Below, piece after piece: positions 25,756 to 34,245 of a DNA stretch of 64,000 nt. Location of the stretch: assembly GCF_001424165.1 (NCBI RefSeq), contig NZ_LMOJ01000001.1:1174139-1238138 (forward strand), read 5' to 3'. The DNA comes from Massilia sp. Leaf139 (GTDB lineage Bacteria > Pseudomonadota > Gammaproteobacteria > Burkholderiales > Burkholderiaceae_D). The position numbers and the translations under genes are program-made. How positions within the stretch are numbered: position 1 is the first letter of the stretch; each line of letters opens with the position of its first letter. Under the pieces are notes generated by a model, which was given only the letters and a program-made list of their open reading frames with translations, was not told where the DNA came from and searched no databases.

Positions 25756-26895
25756 TCATGCCCCTTTGGGCAGGCTGCGCAGGGTTGCGGGATGGCGGAC
25801 GCGGTCCTGCGGTACGTCCGGCGCATCCGGTTCGACCGCTTCCTGCAGCAGCAGTTGCTGCGCGCGCGGCGCGGTCGAGATGCCGAGGTCGGCGAACATC
25901 TGCATCGAGGCCAGGATCACCGACTGCTGGGTATTCATGAACAGGTCGTAGTCGGCCTCGAGGATGGTGTAGACGATCTCCCACTCGATGAAGTCCTGGG
26001 TGTACTTCGCCAGGTGGGCGCGGTCGAAACGCACCTTGTCGATGCGGCCGATGAATTCGGCGACCGCGGTCGGCACCTTGGCGGCGAGACTTGGCGGCGT
26101 GTCCGGATGGGCGCGCAGGTTGTAGACGATGCGGCGCGTGACCATGCGCTTGAAGTTCGACACCGTGCTCTTGAGGAGTTCGGCGTTCGAAACGATGATC
26201 TGTTCGCCGCTGGAGGCGCGCAGGCGGGTCGTCTTCAGGCCGACCTTTTCCACCGTGCCCGAGGTGTCGGAGGTGGAGATGAAGTCGCCCACCTCGAAGG
26301 GCTTGTCGATCGCGATCGAGAGCGAGGCGAACAGGTCGCCCAGCACGTTCTGCACGGCCAGGGCGATGGCGATGCCGCCGATCCCGAGGCTGGCGACAAA
26401 AGTCGTGATGTTGATGCCGAGGTTGGACAGCAGGGCCAGCGCGAAGATCACCCAGACGCTGGTCTGCAGCACCCAGATGATGAGGGTGTGGGCAATGGTG
26501 ACCTGGGCGTCGGCGGCGGAACGGTCGTGGGTCTGGAAATAGCGGCGCGCGGTGACCTTGATCGCGCTGTGCAGGTAGATGGCGAGCTGCAGGCCGAGGG
26601 TCAGGAACCACAGGTGGCTGACGCGGGCGTTCCAGGGCGGCGGCAGATCCAGTGCCGAGAGGCCGATCAGGACGCTGGTGGCGAAGACGACCAGGTTGCT
26701 GGTGCGGGCCAGGGTCTTGCGCAGCACTTCGGCCACGGGGCGGTGAGCGCTTTCGTCGCTCAGCTGGTCGAGGCGGCGCCGGAACAGCATCAGCGCGCCG
26801 TGGATGGCGACGAAGCTGGCCACGGCCAGGGCCAGGGCGAAGAGGGCGTTCGGGAGCGAGACGTCGAGGGACGCAATGAAGGCGCGGATATCCAC
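25756..26895 (-). CDS. MscS family mechanosensitive channel
   Basis: A 379-residue small-conductance channel-like protein with four N-terminal helices, the pore-lining helix (VASLGIGGIAIALAVQNVLG), a beta domain (DKPFEVGDFISTSDTSGTVE, then GLKTTRLRASSGEQIIVSN) and a C-terminal alpha/beta domain. MscS channels protect against hypo-osmotic shock; members of this size may instead act as ion-gated channels. The GTG at 26895 was chosen because AAGGAG lies upstream; an ATG at 26931 would put that site inside the gene. A paralogue with a very similar pore is at 43654-44736. Confidence 0.88.
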   Translation of the reverse strand: MDIRAFIASLDVSLPNALFALALAVASFVAIHGALMLFRRRLDQLSDESAHRPVAEVLRKTLARTSNLVVFATSVLIGLSALDLPPPWNARVSHLWFLTLGLQLAIYLHSAIKVTARRYFQTHDRSAADAQVTIAHTLIIWVLQTSVWVIFALALLSNLGINITTFVASLGIGGIAIALAVQNVLGDLFASLSIAIDKPFEVGDFISTSDTSGTVEKVGLKTTRLRASSGEQIIVSNAELLKSTVSNFKRMVTRRIVYNLRAHPDTPPSLAAKVPTAVAEFIGRIDKVRFDRAHLAKYTQDFIEWEIVYTILEADYDLFMNTQQSVILASMQMFADLGISTAPRAQQLLLQEAVEPDAPDVPQDRVRHPATLRSLPKGA

Positions 26896-27115
26896 TGTGG
26901 GCTCCTTTTTTTTATCGAAGAGGGGGCGCAAGGGCGCGCAACTGTCACCGGCGCACGGGGTCGCCGGATGGGGCGTTCGACGAGCGAATCCGGTCAGGCG
27001 GATTCAACCGTCTATGTCGAGACGCACCGCGGGATGGCCGCGGCGTGAAGCCGCGGCGCCGGGCGGGCGCGCAGGGCGCCCGCGAAAACCATTACAAGCG
27101 AGGCTGGGAGACCGG

Positions 27116-27298
27116 TTATTTATTGCGCTTCAGGTGCTCGCGCACGGCATTGGCCGAGACGCCGACTTCGGCGACGGCGCGTTCCAGCTCTTCACGGCTC
27201 ACGCCCAGGGCCTCGGTCCAGTGGCGCACTTCCCATTCCTCGTGCACGTTGATGCGGCTGCGATCCTGTTGACCGGCTTGTTGCAGATTATCGGACAT
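27116..27298 (-). CDS. DUF3606 small protein
   Basis: A 60-residue protein matching DUF3606: it has RSRINVHEEWEVRHWTEALGVSREELERAVAEVG, with the WxxxLGVxxxELxxAVxxVG pattern of this family of small helical proteins. The family is common in Proteobacteria, usually as standalone genes, with no known biochemical role. TAGGAG precedes the ATG. No strong T-run follows. The 285 bases upstream contain two dyads. Confidence 0.85.
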   Translation of the reverse strand: MSDNLQQAGQQDRSRINVHEEWEVRHWTEALGVSREELERAVAEVGVSANAVREHLKRNK

Positions 27299-27482
27299 GA
27301 TGAGCTCCTATTGACGAGTTTGAATCCAATATGCCAGTCGCAATGACCCTTGTCGGTTAAGCATTTCACGTTCGGCGCATATTGCGAGGGTGCAGCTCAG
27401 CCGTCAGAAAGTTCCTGCGCGTCAGCAGCGATGTTTGATCGACCTCAGCCGAAAGCGCATCTGCGCGTTTCACATTGCCGAG

Positions 27483-27556
27483 CTGACTCAACAGTCAGGG
27501 TTTCGTCAGTCTCCAGTCCGATGATCGAAGGGTCAGCCCTGCACCAATTCGGTGCA
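27483..27556. promoter_or_regulatory. Two dyads upstream of the amidohydrolase gene
   Basis: CTGACT-CAAC-AGTCAG (27483-27498) and TGCACC-AATTC-GGTGCA (27540-27556) are perfect inverted repeats 41 bases apart, 28 to 100 bases before the start at 27584. They look like operator sites; no strong -10/-35 is evident. Confidence 0.4.
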
Positions 27557-27583
27557 TTTTGGCAACCCACTTGGAGGCATTCT

Positions 27584-30500
27584 ATGAAAACGCAGCAGCA
27601 GCAGCCGCATCAACATCCACACCCCCAGCGCCGTCCCGCCCTCGTGCGCACCGTCCTGGCCGCCGCCGTCGGCGCCGCCTTGATCGCCGGCTGCCAAGGG
27701 CCGGGGCGCGTCGACCAACTCAACGACCTGCGCGGCCCGACGCGCGACGTCACCGTCGAACTGCGCGAAGGCACCAACATGGCGGCCGCCCCCTCGCCCG
27801 ACGGCAGCAAGATCGTCTTCTCGGCCCAGGGCGCGCTGTGGGTGATGCCTGCCGGCGGCGGGAAGGCCAAACGCATCACCGACTGGACGCTGGAGCCGAC
27901 CGCGCCCGTGTGGTCGCCCGACGGCAAGCGCATCGCCTTCCAGAACTACGCGCCGGAAGGGAATTTCCATATCTGGACGATCGGCCCGGACGGACGCAAC
28001 CCGCGCGAACTGACCGAGGGCCCTTACGACGACCGCGAGCCGGCCTGGCTGCCCGACGGCAGCGGCCTGGTCTTCGCCTCCGACCGCAGCCGCGACGGCC
28101 AATATAAAATCTGGCGCGTCGATGCCGACGGCGGCGCGCCCACCCAGGTCACGACCGGGCCGGGGGCGGAAAGTAATCCTGTGGTGTCGCCGGACGGCGC
28201 GCACCTGGCCTATGTCGACGGCGCCAACGTGGTGATGCGCGACCTCGCCGGCGGCACGCCGACCGTGGTCGCGCCGGGGACGGCGCCGGCCTGGACGCCG
28301 GACAGCGGCGCGCTGGTCTACCAGAACGCCGCGCGCCAGCTGGTGGGGGCCGGCATCCAGGTCACCCAGGACGAAGACATCTTCCCCTTCCCGGTGCGCT
28401 TCCTGCCAGATGGGCGCTTCCTCTACACGGCCGATGGCCGCATCCGCACCCGCGCGGCGACCGGCGCCGACCGCACCGATATCGGCTTCACGGCCGCATT
28501 GAAGCTGCGCCGACCCGAGTTCAAGAAGCCGAAGGATCGCCACTTCGACGACCTGCGCAAACGCCCGGTACGCGGCATCAGCGCGCCGGTGCTCTCGCCC
28601 GACGGACGCAGCATCGCCTTTGTCGCCCTGAACGACGTCTGGACGATGCGCATCGGCGAAGAACCGGTGCGCGTGACGAACGATGCGGATCGCGACGCCA
28701 ACCCGCAGTGGACGGCGGACGGGCGCGCCGTCTACTTCTCGTCCGAACGCGGCAACGCCGGGCAGCTCGCCGTCGACCAGGTGGAGCTGGCGACCGGCGC
28801 CCGCACGCGCCTGGCCGCCATTCCCGGGCGCTCGCTGGTGACGCCGAAGCTCTCGCCCGACGGCACGCGCCTGGCCTACACCACGCTCTCCGGCCAGCTT
28901 GAGATCTGGACGCTGGCGACCGGCACCTCCGAAGTGATCCTGCCCTCGGTCAGCACCCAGGTCAGCACGCCGCAATGGACGCCGGATGGGCAGCGCATCC
29001 TCCTGGTCGACAACGAGCGCATCAACAACCGTTTCCGCGAGGGCTACAACAAGCTGCGCGTGATCGACCTCGCCACGCGCCAGGGAAGCTTTTACGCCGT
29101 CGCGCCCGAGCCGCGCCAGATCGCCGAGCGCGACGAAGGCGCGGCCGCGCTGTCGCCGGACGGCAGCAAGGTCGCCTTCATCATGGATTCGCGCCTGCAC
29201 GTGATGCCCCTCGGCGCCAACGGCGCGCCCACCGGCCCGGCGCGCCAGGTAAGCGAGGACATGGCGGACTTGCCGGCCTGGGGCGGCGACTCGGAGACCA
29301 TCCTCTACAAGTCGGCCGAACGCGTGCGCACGATCCGCGCCGACGGCAGCGGCCGGCGCGACATACCGGTCAAGCTGAGCTGGCGCCAGGCCGTGCCCGA
29401 AGGACGCACGATCATCCACGCCGGCGCCCTGTGGGACGGCGTGGGCGCGACCCTGCGCCGGAACGTCGACATCGTCGTGGAGGGCAACCGCATCGTCTCG
29501 GTCGCGCCGCATGCCGAGCACGACGACGACGCGCGGGTGGTCGACGCCGGCGCGCTCACCGTGATGCCGGGCCTGATCGAAACCCACCTGCACCCGCTGA
29601 CCCTGTACCAGGGCGGGCAGTTCGGCCAGATCGCGCAGCTGATGCTCTCCTACGGGATCACCAGCGCGCAGTCGGTGGCGGGCCCGCTGCACCAGAGTAT
29701 CGAGATGCGCGAGGCGCTTGAAGCGGGCAATTTGATCGGGCCGCGCCTGTTCGTCTCGCCGCCGCTATGGGAAGGCAACCGCCTGTTTTACAGCTTCGCG
29801 CGCACCCTGCGCACGCCCTCGATCGCCGAGATCGAGATTGCCAAGGCCAAGCGCATGGACGCGGACTTCCTGAAGAGCTATGTGCGCGCGCCGATCCCGA
29901 TCATGGAGCGCATCGCCCAGGGCGCGCTCGACCTGGGCGTGCCGAGCGGTACCCACATGGTGCAGCCGGGCGCGGCGACCGGCCTGGGCGGCACCACCCA
30001 CCTGTCGGCCACCCAGCGCATGGGCTACGGCTGGTCGAAGTCCTTTGCACGCGCCATCACCTACCAGGACGCGGCCGACGTCTACGGCAAGGCCGACTTC
30101 CGCCTGATCGACACCCTGTTCTCGAGCAGCGCGCTGGCCGGGCTGGATCCTGGCATCGTGACCGATCCGCGCTTCATCCTGGTGCCGCCGAACTTCGTCC
30201 CCGGCCTGCAAAACGCCCAGCCGCCCACGCCCGCCCAGCTGGCCGCGATCGCCAACGACGCCGCCCAGCAGGCCAAGGTGAAAGCCGCCGGCGCGCTGGT
30301 GGCAAACGGCACCGACTCGCCGCTGGTGGTGCCGGGCATCTCGCTGCACCTGAACATGCGCGGCGCGGCGCTGGTGCAGGACAACCTGTCGGTGCTGTAC
30401 TCGGTGACGCGCGACGCGGCGAAGGTCGCCCTGGTCGACAAGGATCTGGGGACGGTCGAGGAGGGCAAGCTGGCGGACCTGATCGTCGTCGGCGGCAATC

Positions 30501-30700
30501 CTCTGGCGGATCTGCGGGCGGCGGCGGACGTGCGGCTGGTGGTCAAGAACGGGCGGGTGTACACCCAGGACGAGATCCTGGCGCCGGCGAGGACGCCCGC
30601 GCAGCTGGCGGCGCGCAAGCTGGCGCTGGCGGCGCAGGAGAAGTTGTGCCGGGAAGCGCCGCAACATTGCGAAGGGGAAGGGGGAAGTCACGCGCATTGA
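27584..30700 (+). CDS. TolB-like propeller / amidohydrolase lipoprotein
   Basis: A 1038-residue exported fusion protein. The signal peptide ends with lipobox IAGC (Cys about 31). Residues about 55-600 form a TolB/WD40-like propeller with repeated SPDGxxIAF and WTPDGxxI motifs. Residues about 610-1020 form an amidohydrolase with the metal motif H668-L-H670 (ETHLHP), later THM and a C-terminal NGTDSPLVVPG with the catalytic Asp, then LGTVEEGKLADLIVVGGNP. This architecture occurs in secreted peptidase/amidohydrolase-like proteins of unknown substrate. The ATG has GGAGG at good spacing. Two dyads precede it. Confidence 0.9.
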   Translation: MKTQQQQPHQHPHPQRRPALVRTVLAAAVGAALIAGCQGPGRVDQLNDLRGPTRDVTVELREGTNMAAAPSPDGSKIVFSAQGALWVMPAGGGKAKRITDWTLEPTAPVWSPDGKRIAFQNYAPEGNFHIWTIGPDGRNPRELTEGPYDDREPAWLPDGSGLVFASDRSRDGQYKIWRVDADGGAPTQVTTGPGAESNPVVSPDGAHLAYVDGANVVMRDLAGGTPTVVAPGTAPAWTPDSGALVYQNAARQLVGAGIQVTQDEDIFPFPVRFLPDGRFLYTADGRIRTRAATGADRTDIGFTAALKLRRPEFKKPKDRHFDDLRKRPVRGISAPVLSPDGRSIAFVALNDVWTMRIGEEPVRVTNDADRDANPQWTADGRAVYFSSERGNAGQLAVDQVELATGARTRLAAIPGRSLVTPKLSPDGTRLAYTTLSGQLEIWTLATGTSEVILPSVSTQVSTPQWTPDGQRILLVDNERINNRFREGYNKLRVIDLATRQGSFYAVAPEPRQIAERDEGAAALSPDGSKVAFIMDSRLHVMPLGANGAPTGPARQVSEDMADLPAWGGDSETILYKSAERVRTIRADGSGRRDIPVKLSWRQAVPEGRTIIHAGALWDGVGATLRRNVDIVVEGNRIVSVAPHAEHDDDARVVDAGALTVMPGLIETHLHPLTLYQGGQFGQIAQLMLSYGITSAQSVAGPLHQSIEMREALEAGNLIGPRLFVSPPLWEGNRLFYSFARTLRTPSIAEIEIAKAKRMDADFLKSYVRAPIPIMERIAQGALDLGVPSGTHMVQPGAATGLGGTTHLSATQRMGYGWSKSFARAITYQDAADVYGKADFRLIDTLFSSSALAGLDPGIVTDPRFILVPPNFVPGLQNAQPPTPAQLAAIANDAAQQAKVKAAGALVANGTDSPLVVPGISLHLNMRGAALVQDNLSVLYSVTRDAAKVALVDKDLGTVEEGKLADLIVVGGNPLADLRAAADVRLVVKNGRVYTQDEILAPARTPAQLAARKLALAAQEKLCREAPQHCEGEGGSHAH

Positions 30701-30715
30701 GGTGCGCTTAATAAC

Positions 30716-30790
30716 CCCGCGGGCATGCCCGCCCTACGTACCACCGACAGTTCCAATGGTGGTGCACCGTAGGGCGGGCATGCCCGCGGG
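30716..30790. repeat. REPIN-like inverted doublet (copy 3)
   Basis: Two 23-bp exact inverted arms (30716-30738 and 30768-30790) with core GCGGGCATGCCCGC, spacer 29 bases. The same design as copy 1 at 1406-1478; the spacer sequences differ, so the arms are under selection or were recently copied. Confidence 0.85.
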
Positions 30791-30916
30791 TTTCTAACGC
30801 AAGCGGAGAGAGACCTCGCCGCCACACAATATCGTTCCGATAATGCAATAAAACCCTTGGCTCCGCGCCGATGTTTCAGGTACGCTTGTCTAATCGGCAT
30901 TATTGAGGAGCATCAA

Positions 30917-31234
30917 ATGGCATATGAAACCTCCCAGCCCGAGCGCAGCGCGGTCGATGCGCTGCCCGGCCTCGTCGCCCTCGACTTCGGCACCAACTGG
31001 TGCGGCTATTGCCGCGCGGGCGAGCCGCACATTGCGGGTGCGCTGAAAGACTATCCGGATGCGCGCCACATCCAGGTCGAGGACGGCCCCGGCCGCCCGC
31101 TCGGCCGCTCGTACCGGATCAAGCTGTGGCCGACCGTCGTCGTGCTGAAAGACGGCGTCGAAGTCGCCCGCGTCACCCGTCCCGACAGCGCCGACGAAGT
31201 GCGCGAAGCACTGGCCAAGGCGGTGAACGCATGA
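30917..31234 (+). CDS. Thioredoxin family protein
   Basis: A 105-residue thioredoxin-fold protein with active site W-C29-G-Y-C32 rather than the usual WCGPC, and the cis-Pro segment LWPTVVVLKDG. The active-site change (Tyr for Pro) should raise the redox potential and suggests a specialised partner. GAGGAG precedes the ATG at 30917. Its stop overlaps the start of the MHS transporter by four bases (ATGA), so the two are translationally coupled. A role in redox control of the transporter is inference. Confidence 0.88.
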   Translation: MAYETSQPERSAVDALPGLVALDFGTNWCGYCRAGEPHIAGALKDYPDARHIQVEDGPGRPLGRSYRIKLWPTVVVLKDGVEVARVTRPDSADEVREALAKAVNA

Positions 31235-32526
31235 GCCAAGCAAACAAGGCGCCCGCCAACAAGGCTCGTACCGTCCTCTTCGCCAGCCTGATCGGCACCA
31301 CGATCGAGTTCTTCGACTTTTATATCTACGCCACCGCCGCGGTGCTGGTGTTCCCGAAACTGTTCTTCCCGGCGGCCGACCCGGCCGCCGCCGTGCTGCA
31401 ATCCTTCGCCACCTTCGCCATCGCCTTCTTCGCGCGTCCGGTCGGCTCGGCCCTGTTCGGCCACTTCGGCGACCGCATCGGCAGGAAAGCCACGCTGGTG
31501 GCGGCCCTGCTCACCATGGGCATCTCGACCATCGTGATCGGCATGCTGCCGACCTATGCCGCGATCGGCACGCTGGCGCCGCTCCTGCTCGCGCTGTGCC
31601 GCTTCGGCCAGGGCCTGGGCCTGGGCGGCGAATGGGGCGGGGCGGTCTTGCTCGCCACCGAAAACGCCCCGCCCGGCAAGCGCGCCTGGTACGGCATGTT
31701 CCCGCAGCTGGGCGCGCCGATCGGCTTCTTCCTGTCGGGCGGCGTGTTCCTGCTGCTGACGCAATCGCTCACCGAAGAGCAGTTCTTCGCCTGGGGCTGG
31801 CGCGTGCCTTTCCTGTCCAGCGCCGTCCTCGTCGCCGTCGGCCTGTACGTGCGTCTGAAAATCCATGAGACGCCCGACTTCCAGGCCGTGCTCGACAAGA
31901 ACGAGCGCGTCAAGGTGCCGGTCGTGACCGTGTTCAAGGATCACGGCCGGGCCCTGGTCTTGGGCACGCTGATGGCGACCTCTACTTTTGTCCTGTTCTA
32001 CCTGCTGACCGTGTTCGCGCTGTCCTGGGGCACGACGGGCCTCGGGTATTCGCGCACCCAGTTCCTGGTGCTGCAGCTGGGCGCCGTGATCTTCTTCGGC
32101 CTCTTGATCCCGCCCTCGGCCATCATCGCCGACCGCTTCGGACGGCGCGCCGCGATGATCGGGGTGACGGCGGCGATCATGGTCTTCGGCCTCTTCTTCG
32201 GTTCGCTGTTCGTGGCCAACAACCTGGTGCTGGCCGGCCTGTTCCTGGTGATCGGCCTGTCGCTGATGGGCCTGACCTACGGGCCGCTGGGCACGCTGCT
32301 GGCCGAGCTGTTCCCGCCCGAGGTGCGCTATACCGGTTCCTCGCTGACCTTCAACCTGGCCGGCATCCTCGGCGCCTCGCTGGCGCCGTATGTTGCGACC
32401 TCGCTGGCGACCAAGCATGGGATCGAGTATGTCGGCTATTACCTGACAGGTGCGGCGCTGCTGAGCCTGATCGCGCTGATGCTGGTGCGCAGCGAGGGGC
32501 GGCGTAGCGGGGTGTCGCTGGCTTGA
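31231..32526 (+). CDS. MFS transporter, metabolite:H+ symporter type
   Basis: A 431-residue transporter of the MHS subfamily (organic acids, shikimate, betaine, citrate types). Features: SLIGTTIEFFDFYIYATAAVLVFPKLFFP, FFARPVGSALFGHFGDRIGRK (the MFS loop motif intact), RFGQGLGLGGEWGGAVLLATENAP and LLAELFPPEVRYTGSSLTFN. These match the consensus closely, unlike the divergent MFS protein at 2318-3661. Coupled to the thioredoxin gene. The substrate is not decidable. Confidence 0.9.
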   Translation: MSQANKAPANKARTVLFASLIGTTIEFFDFYIYATAAVLVFPKLFFPAADPAAAVLQSFATFAIAFFARPVGSALFGHFGDRIGRKATLVAALLTMGISTIVIGMLPTYAAIGTLAPLLLALCRFGQGLGLGGEWGGAVLLATENAPPGKRAWYGMFPQLGAPIGFFLSGGVFLLLTQSLTEEQFFAWGWRVPFLSSAVLVAVGLYVRLKIHETPDFQAVLDKNERVKVPVVTVFKDHGRALVLGTLMATSTFVLFYLLTVFALSWGTTGLGYSRTQFLVLQLGAVIFFGLLIPPSAIIADRFGRRAAMIGVTAAIMVFGLFFGSLFVANNLVLAGLFLVIGLSLMGLTYGPLGTLLAELFPPEVRYTGSSLTFNLAGILGASLAPYVATSLATKHGIEYVGYYLTGAALLSLIALMLVRSEGRRSGVSLA

Positions 32527-32540
32527 GCGTTCTAGTTGCG

Positions 32541-32575
32541 TGAAACGCGTGGGCTCGGGGAGCCCACGCGTTTCA
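32541..32575. repeat. Dispersed palindrome, GTGGGC/GCCCAC family (copy 1)
   Basis: A perfect 16-bp stem (32541-32556 with 32560-32575, loop GGG) with core ACGCGTGGGC. It lies between two convergent genes and could act as a hairpin, but there is no T-run on either strand. A similar palindrome is at 36581-36616, and a partial one in 55439-55550. Confidence 0.75.
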
Positions 32576-32592
32576 GCTCTACCGTTAACGCG

Positions 32593-34062
32593 TCAGGCAC
32601 CGCCTCCGCTTGGCTCCGCCGTCAGCAGGTTGTCGTCTTCCCGCTTGTCCGACCGCACCGACGCCAGGCGATCGACCTTGATCAAGCCCTCGGCGGCCGC
32701 GTGCGAGGCGGCGAAGACGCTGTCCGGCGCCAGGATCAGCTGGGTGCCGGTGCTGCTCACTTCCTCGATCAGGCGATCCAGCGCTTCGATGCGCATCGGG
32801 TCGGGGTTCACGTTGCGGATGTAGATCATGCGCACCTGTTTCGGGTGGCGGCGCACGATCTCGGTATAGATTTCCGGATCCTTTTCGCCGCTGTCGCCGA
32901 TCAGCACGAACTGCATGCCCGGGTAAAATTTCAGGATCAGTTCGATCTTGTCGAGCTTGTGGCTGCCGTGGTTCTGGAGCTGGAATACATTCTGCAGGCC
33001 CAGTTCGCGCAGCAGCAGGGGGCCGACCGGGATGTCCTGCAGGCGCAGGAAGTCGACCAGGAAGCCGAACAGGTGCCAGGGGCTGCTCGACACATAGAAC
33101 ATCGGGTTGTTCTCGTCCCCGCCCGTGCCGTCGCGCAGCGCGCGGTAGAAGGCGGCTACGCCCTTGAAGGGCTTGCGCGTATGGGCGTTGGTGCGCGCCA
33201 GCATCAGGGCCATGTTCAGCTTGTTGGTGACGTTCGTCCACAGCACGGTGTCGTCGATGTCGCTGATGATGCCGAAGCGGGCCGAGGCCGCCGGCACGAA
33301 GGCTTCGGCCGAGGCGCGGATCGGCGCCTTGTCGGCGCCCATCCACTCCGGCAGTTCGAGCTCGACCCGGTGCGAGCCACCGGCCAGCGGCGTGGCGGAC
33401 GGGATCTCGAAGGAGAAATAGCCGCCGCCGTCGGTCACGGTCTCCCAGCTGCGGCCGTCGAAATGGGCGACCACGCGCGCGCCGGCCACTTCGTCCGATT
33501 CGAGCCGGTGGTAGAGGGCGACCAGGTTGCTCCAGCTGCTGTCCTGGCCGGTCTGCTCGCGAAAACTCGCCTCGTCCAGCACCCGCCCCTTGATCCAGAG
33601 TTTCTCCGCATTGCCGAAGCCGAGATAGGGCAGCACAAGCAGCGGCCGGTCGATGCCGGCGCTGCGCAGGCGGCGCAGGGCGCCGCTGGCGAACCGGCCG
33701 GCGCGCCGCGCCAGGCGCTCGTGCAGGGGTTCTTCCTCATCGGCCAACGCGGCGGGTGCGGCCGCTTCGGTGGGCCCCAGCGGCGCCTGCATGGCAGCGG
33801 AGCGGGAATGCTCGATCCAGAGCCGGCCGGCGGGCAGCCCGGCGGCGAGCAGCGCCCCCTCGAACTGGCCGGACAGGTTCGCCGGCAGCTCCTGCGGCAG
33901 CACGGCCACGGTGGCGCCGTCCGCCTCCAGTTGTGCGATCTCGGCGGCGCTGGCGACGCCGGGGTTCAGGTAAACGGCGGCGCCAGCCGGCTGCAGGCGC
34001 TCGCCGATGTCGGCCAGGCCGGCGCGGGTCAGGATCAGGAAGGCGGTCTCGGATGTGCTCAT
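32593..34062 (-). CDS. App1-type phosphatidate phosphatase-like protein (DUF2183)
   Basis: A 489-residue protein. The C-terminal half (about 235-400) carries the App1/DUF2183 HAD-like phosphatase signature: DIDDTVLWTNVTNK, then YVSSSPWHLFGF and IGDSGEKDPEIY, corresponding to the DxDxT, Ser and acidic motifs. The N-terminal half (about 1-130) has AFLILTRAGLADIGERLQ and a beta-rich region of unknown fold. App1 enzymes dephosphorylate phosphatidate in yeast; bacterial substrates are not established. The start at 34062 begins after an unlikely N-terminal extension; the ribosome site is weak. Divergent from an EEP-family gene. Confidence 0.88.
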   Translation of the reverse strand: MSTSETAFLILTRAGLADIGERLQPAGAAVYLNPGVASAAEIAQLEADGATVAVLPQELPANLSGQFEGALLAAGLPAGRLWIEHSRSAAMQAPLGPTEAAAPAALADEEEPLHERLARRAGRFASGALRRLRSAGIDRPLLVLPYLGFGNAEKLWIKGRVLDEASFREQTGQDSSWSNLVALYHRLESDEVAGARVVAHFDGRSWETVTDGGGYFSFEIPSATPLAGGSHRVELELPEWMGADKAPIRASAEAFVPAASARFGIISDIDDTVLWTNVTNKLNMALMLARTNAHTRKPFKGVAAFYRALRDGTGGDENNPMFYVSSSPWHLFGFLVDFLRLQDIPVGPLLLRELGLQNVFQLQNHGSHKLDKIELILKFYPGMQFVLIGDSGEKDPEIYTEIVRRHPKQVRMIYIRNVNPDPMRIEALDRLIEEVSSTGTQLILAPDSVFAASHAAAEGLIKVDRLASVRSDKREDDNLLTAEPSGGGA

Positions 34063-34245
34063 CGGTTCGGTTGTCACGGTAAGAATTCGAACGCAGAGTA
34101 TCGCGTATCTGGTCGATTTGCCAACGCACGGATGGCAGGGCGCGCTATGCACGCTAGCGCACAGTCCGATCTCCATTTACAGGGCATACTGTGCGTGTTG
34201 TCTACTTGTCACTAAAACTAAAACAGGACTCAGGACGCCTTCACC

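Noticed and set aside
32541-32575. Rho-independent terminator between convergent genes
   Set aside because: The stem is perfect, but no T-run follows on either strand and related palindromes occur elsewhere, so it is called a repeat.
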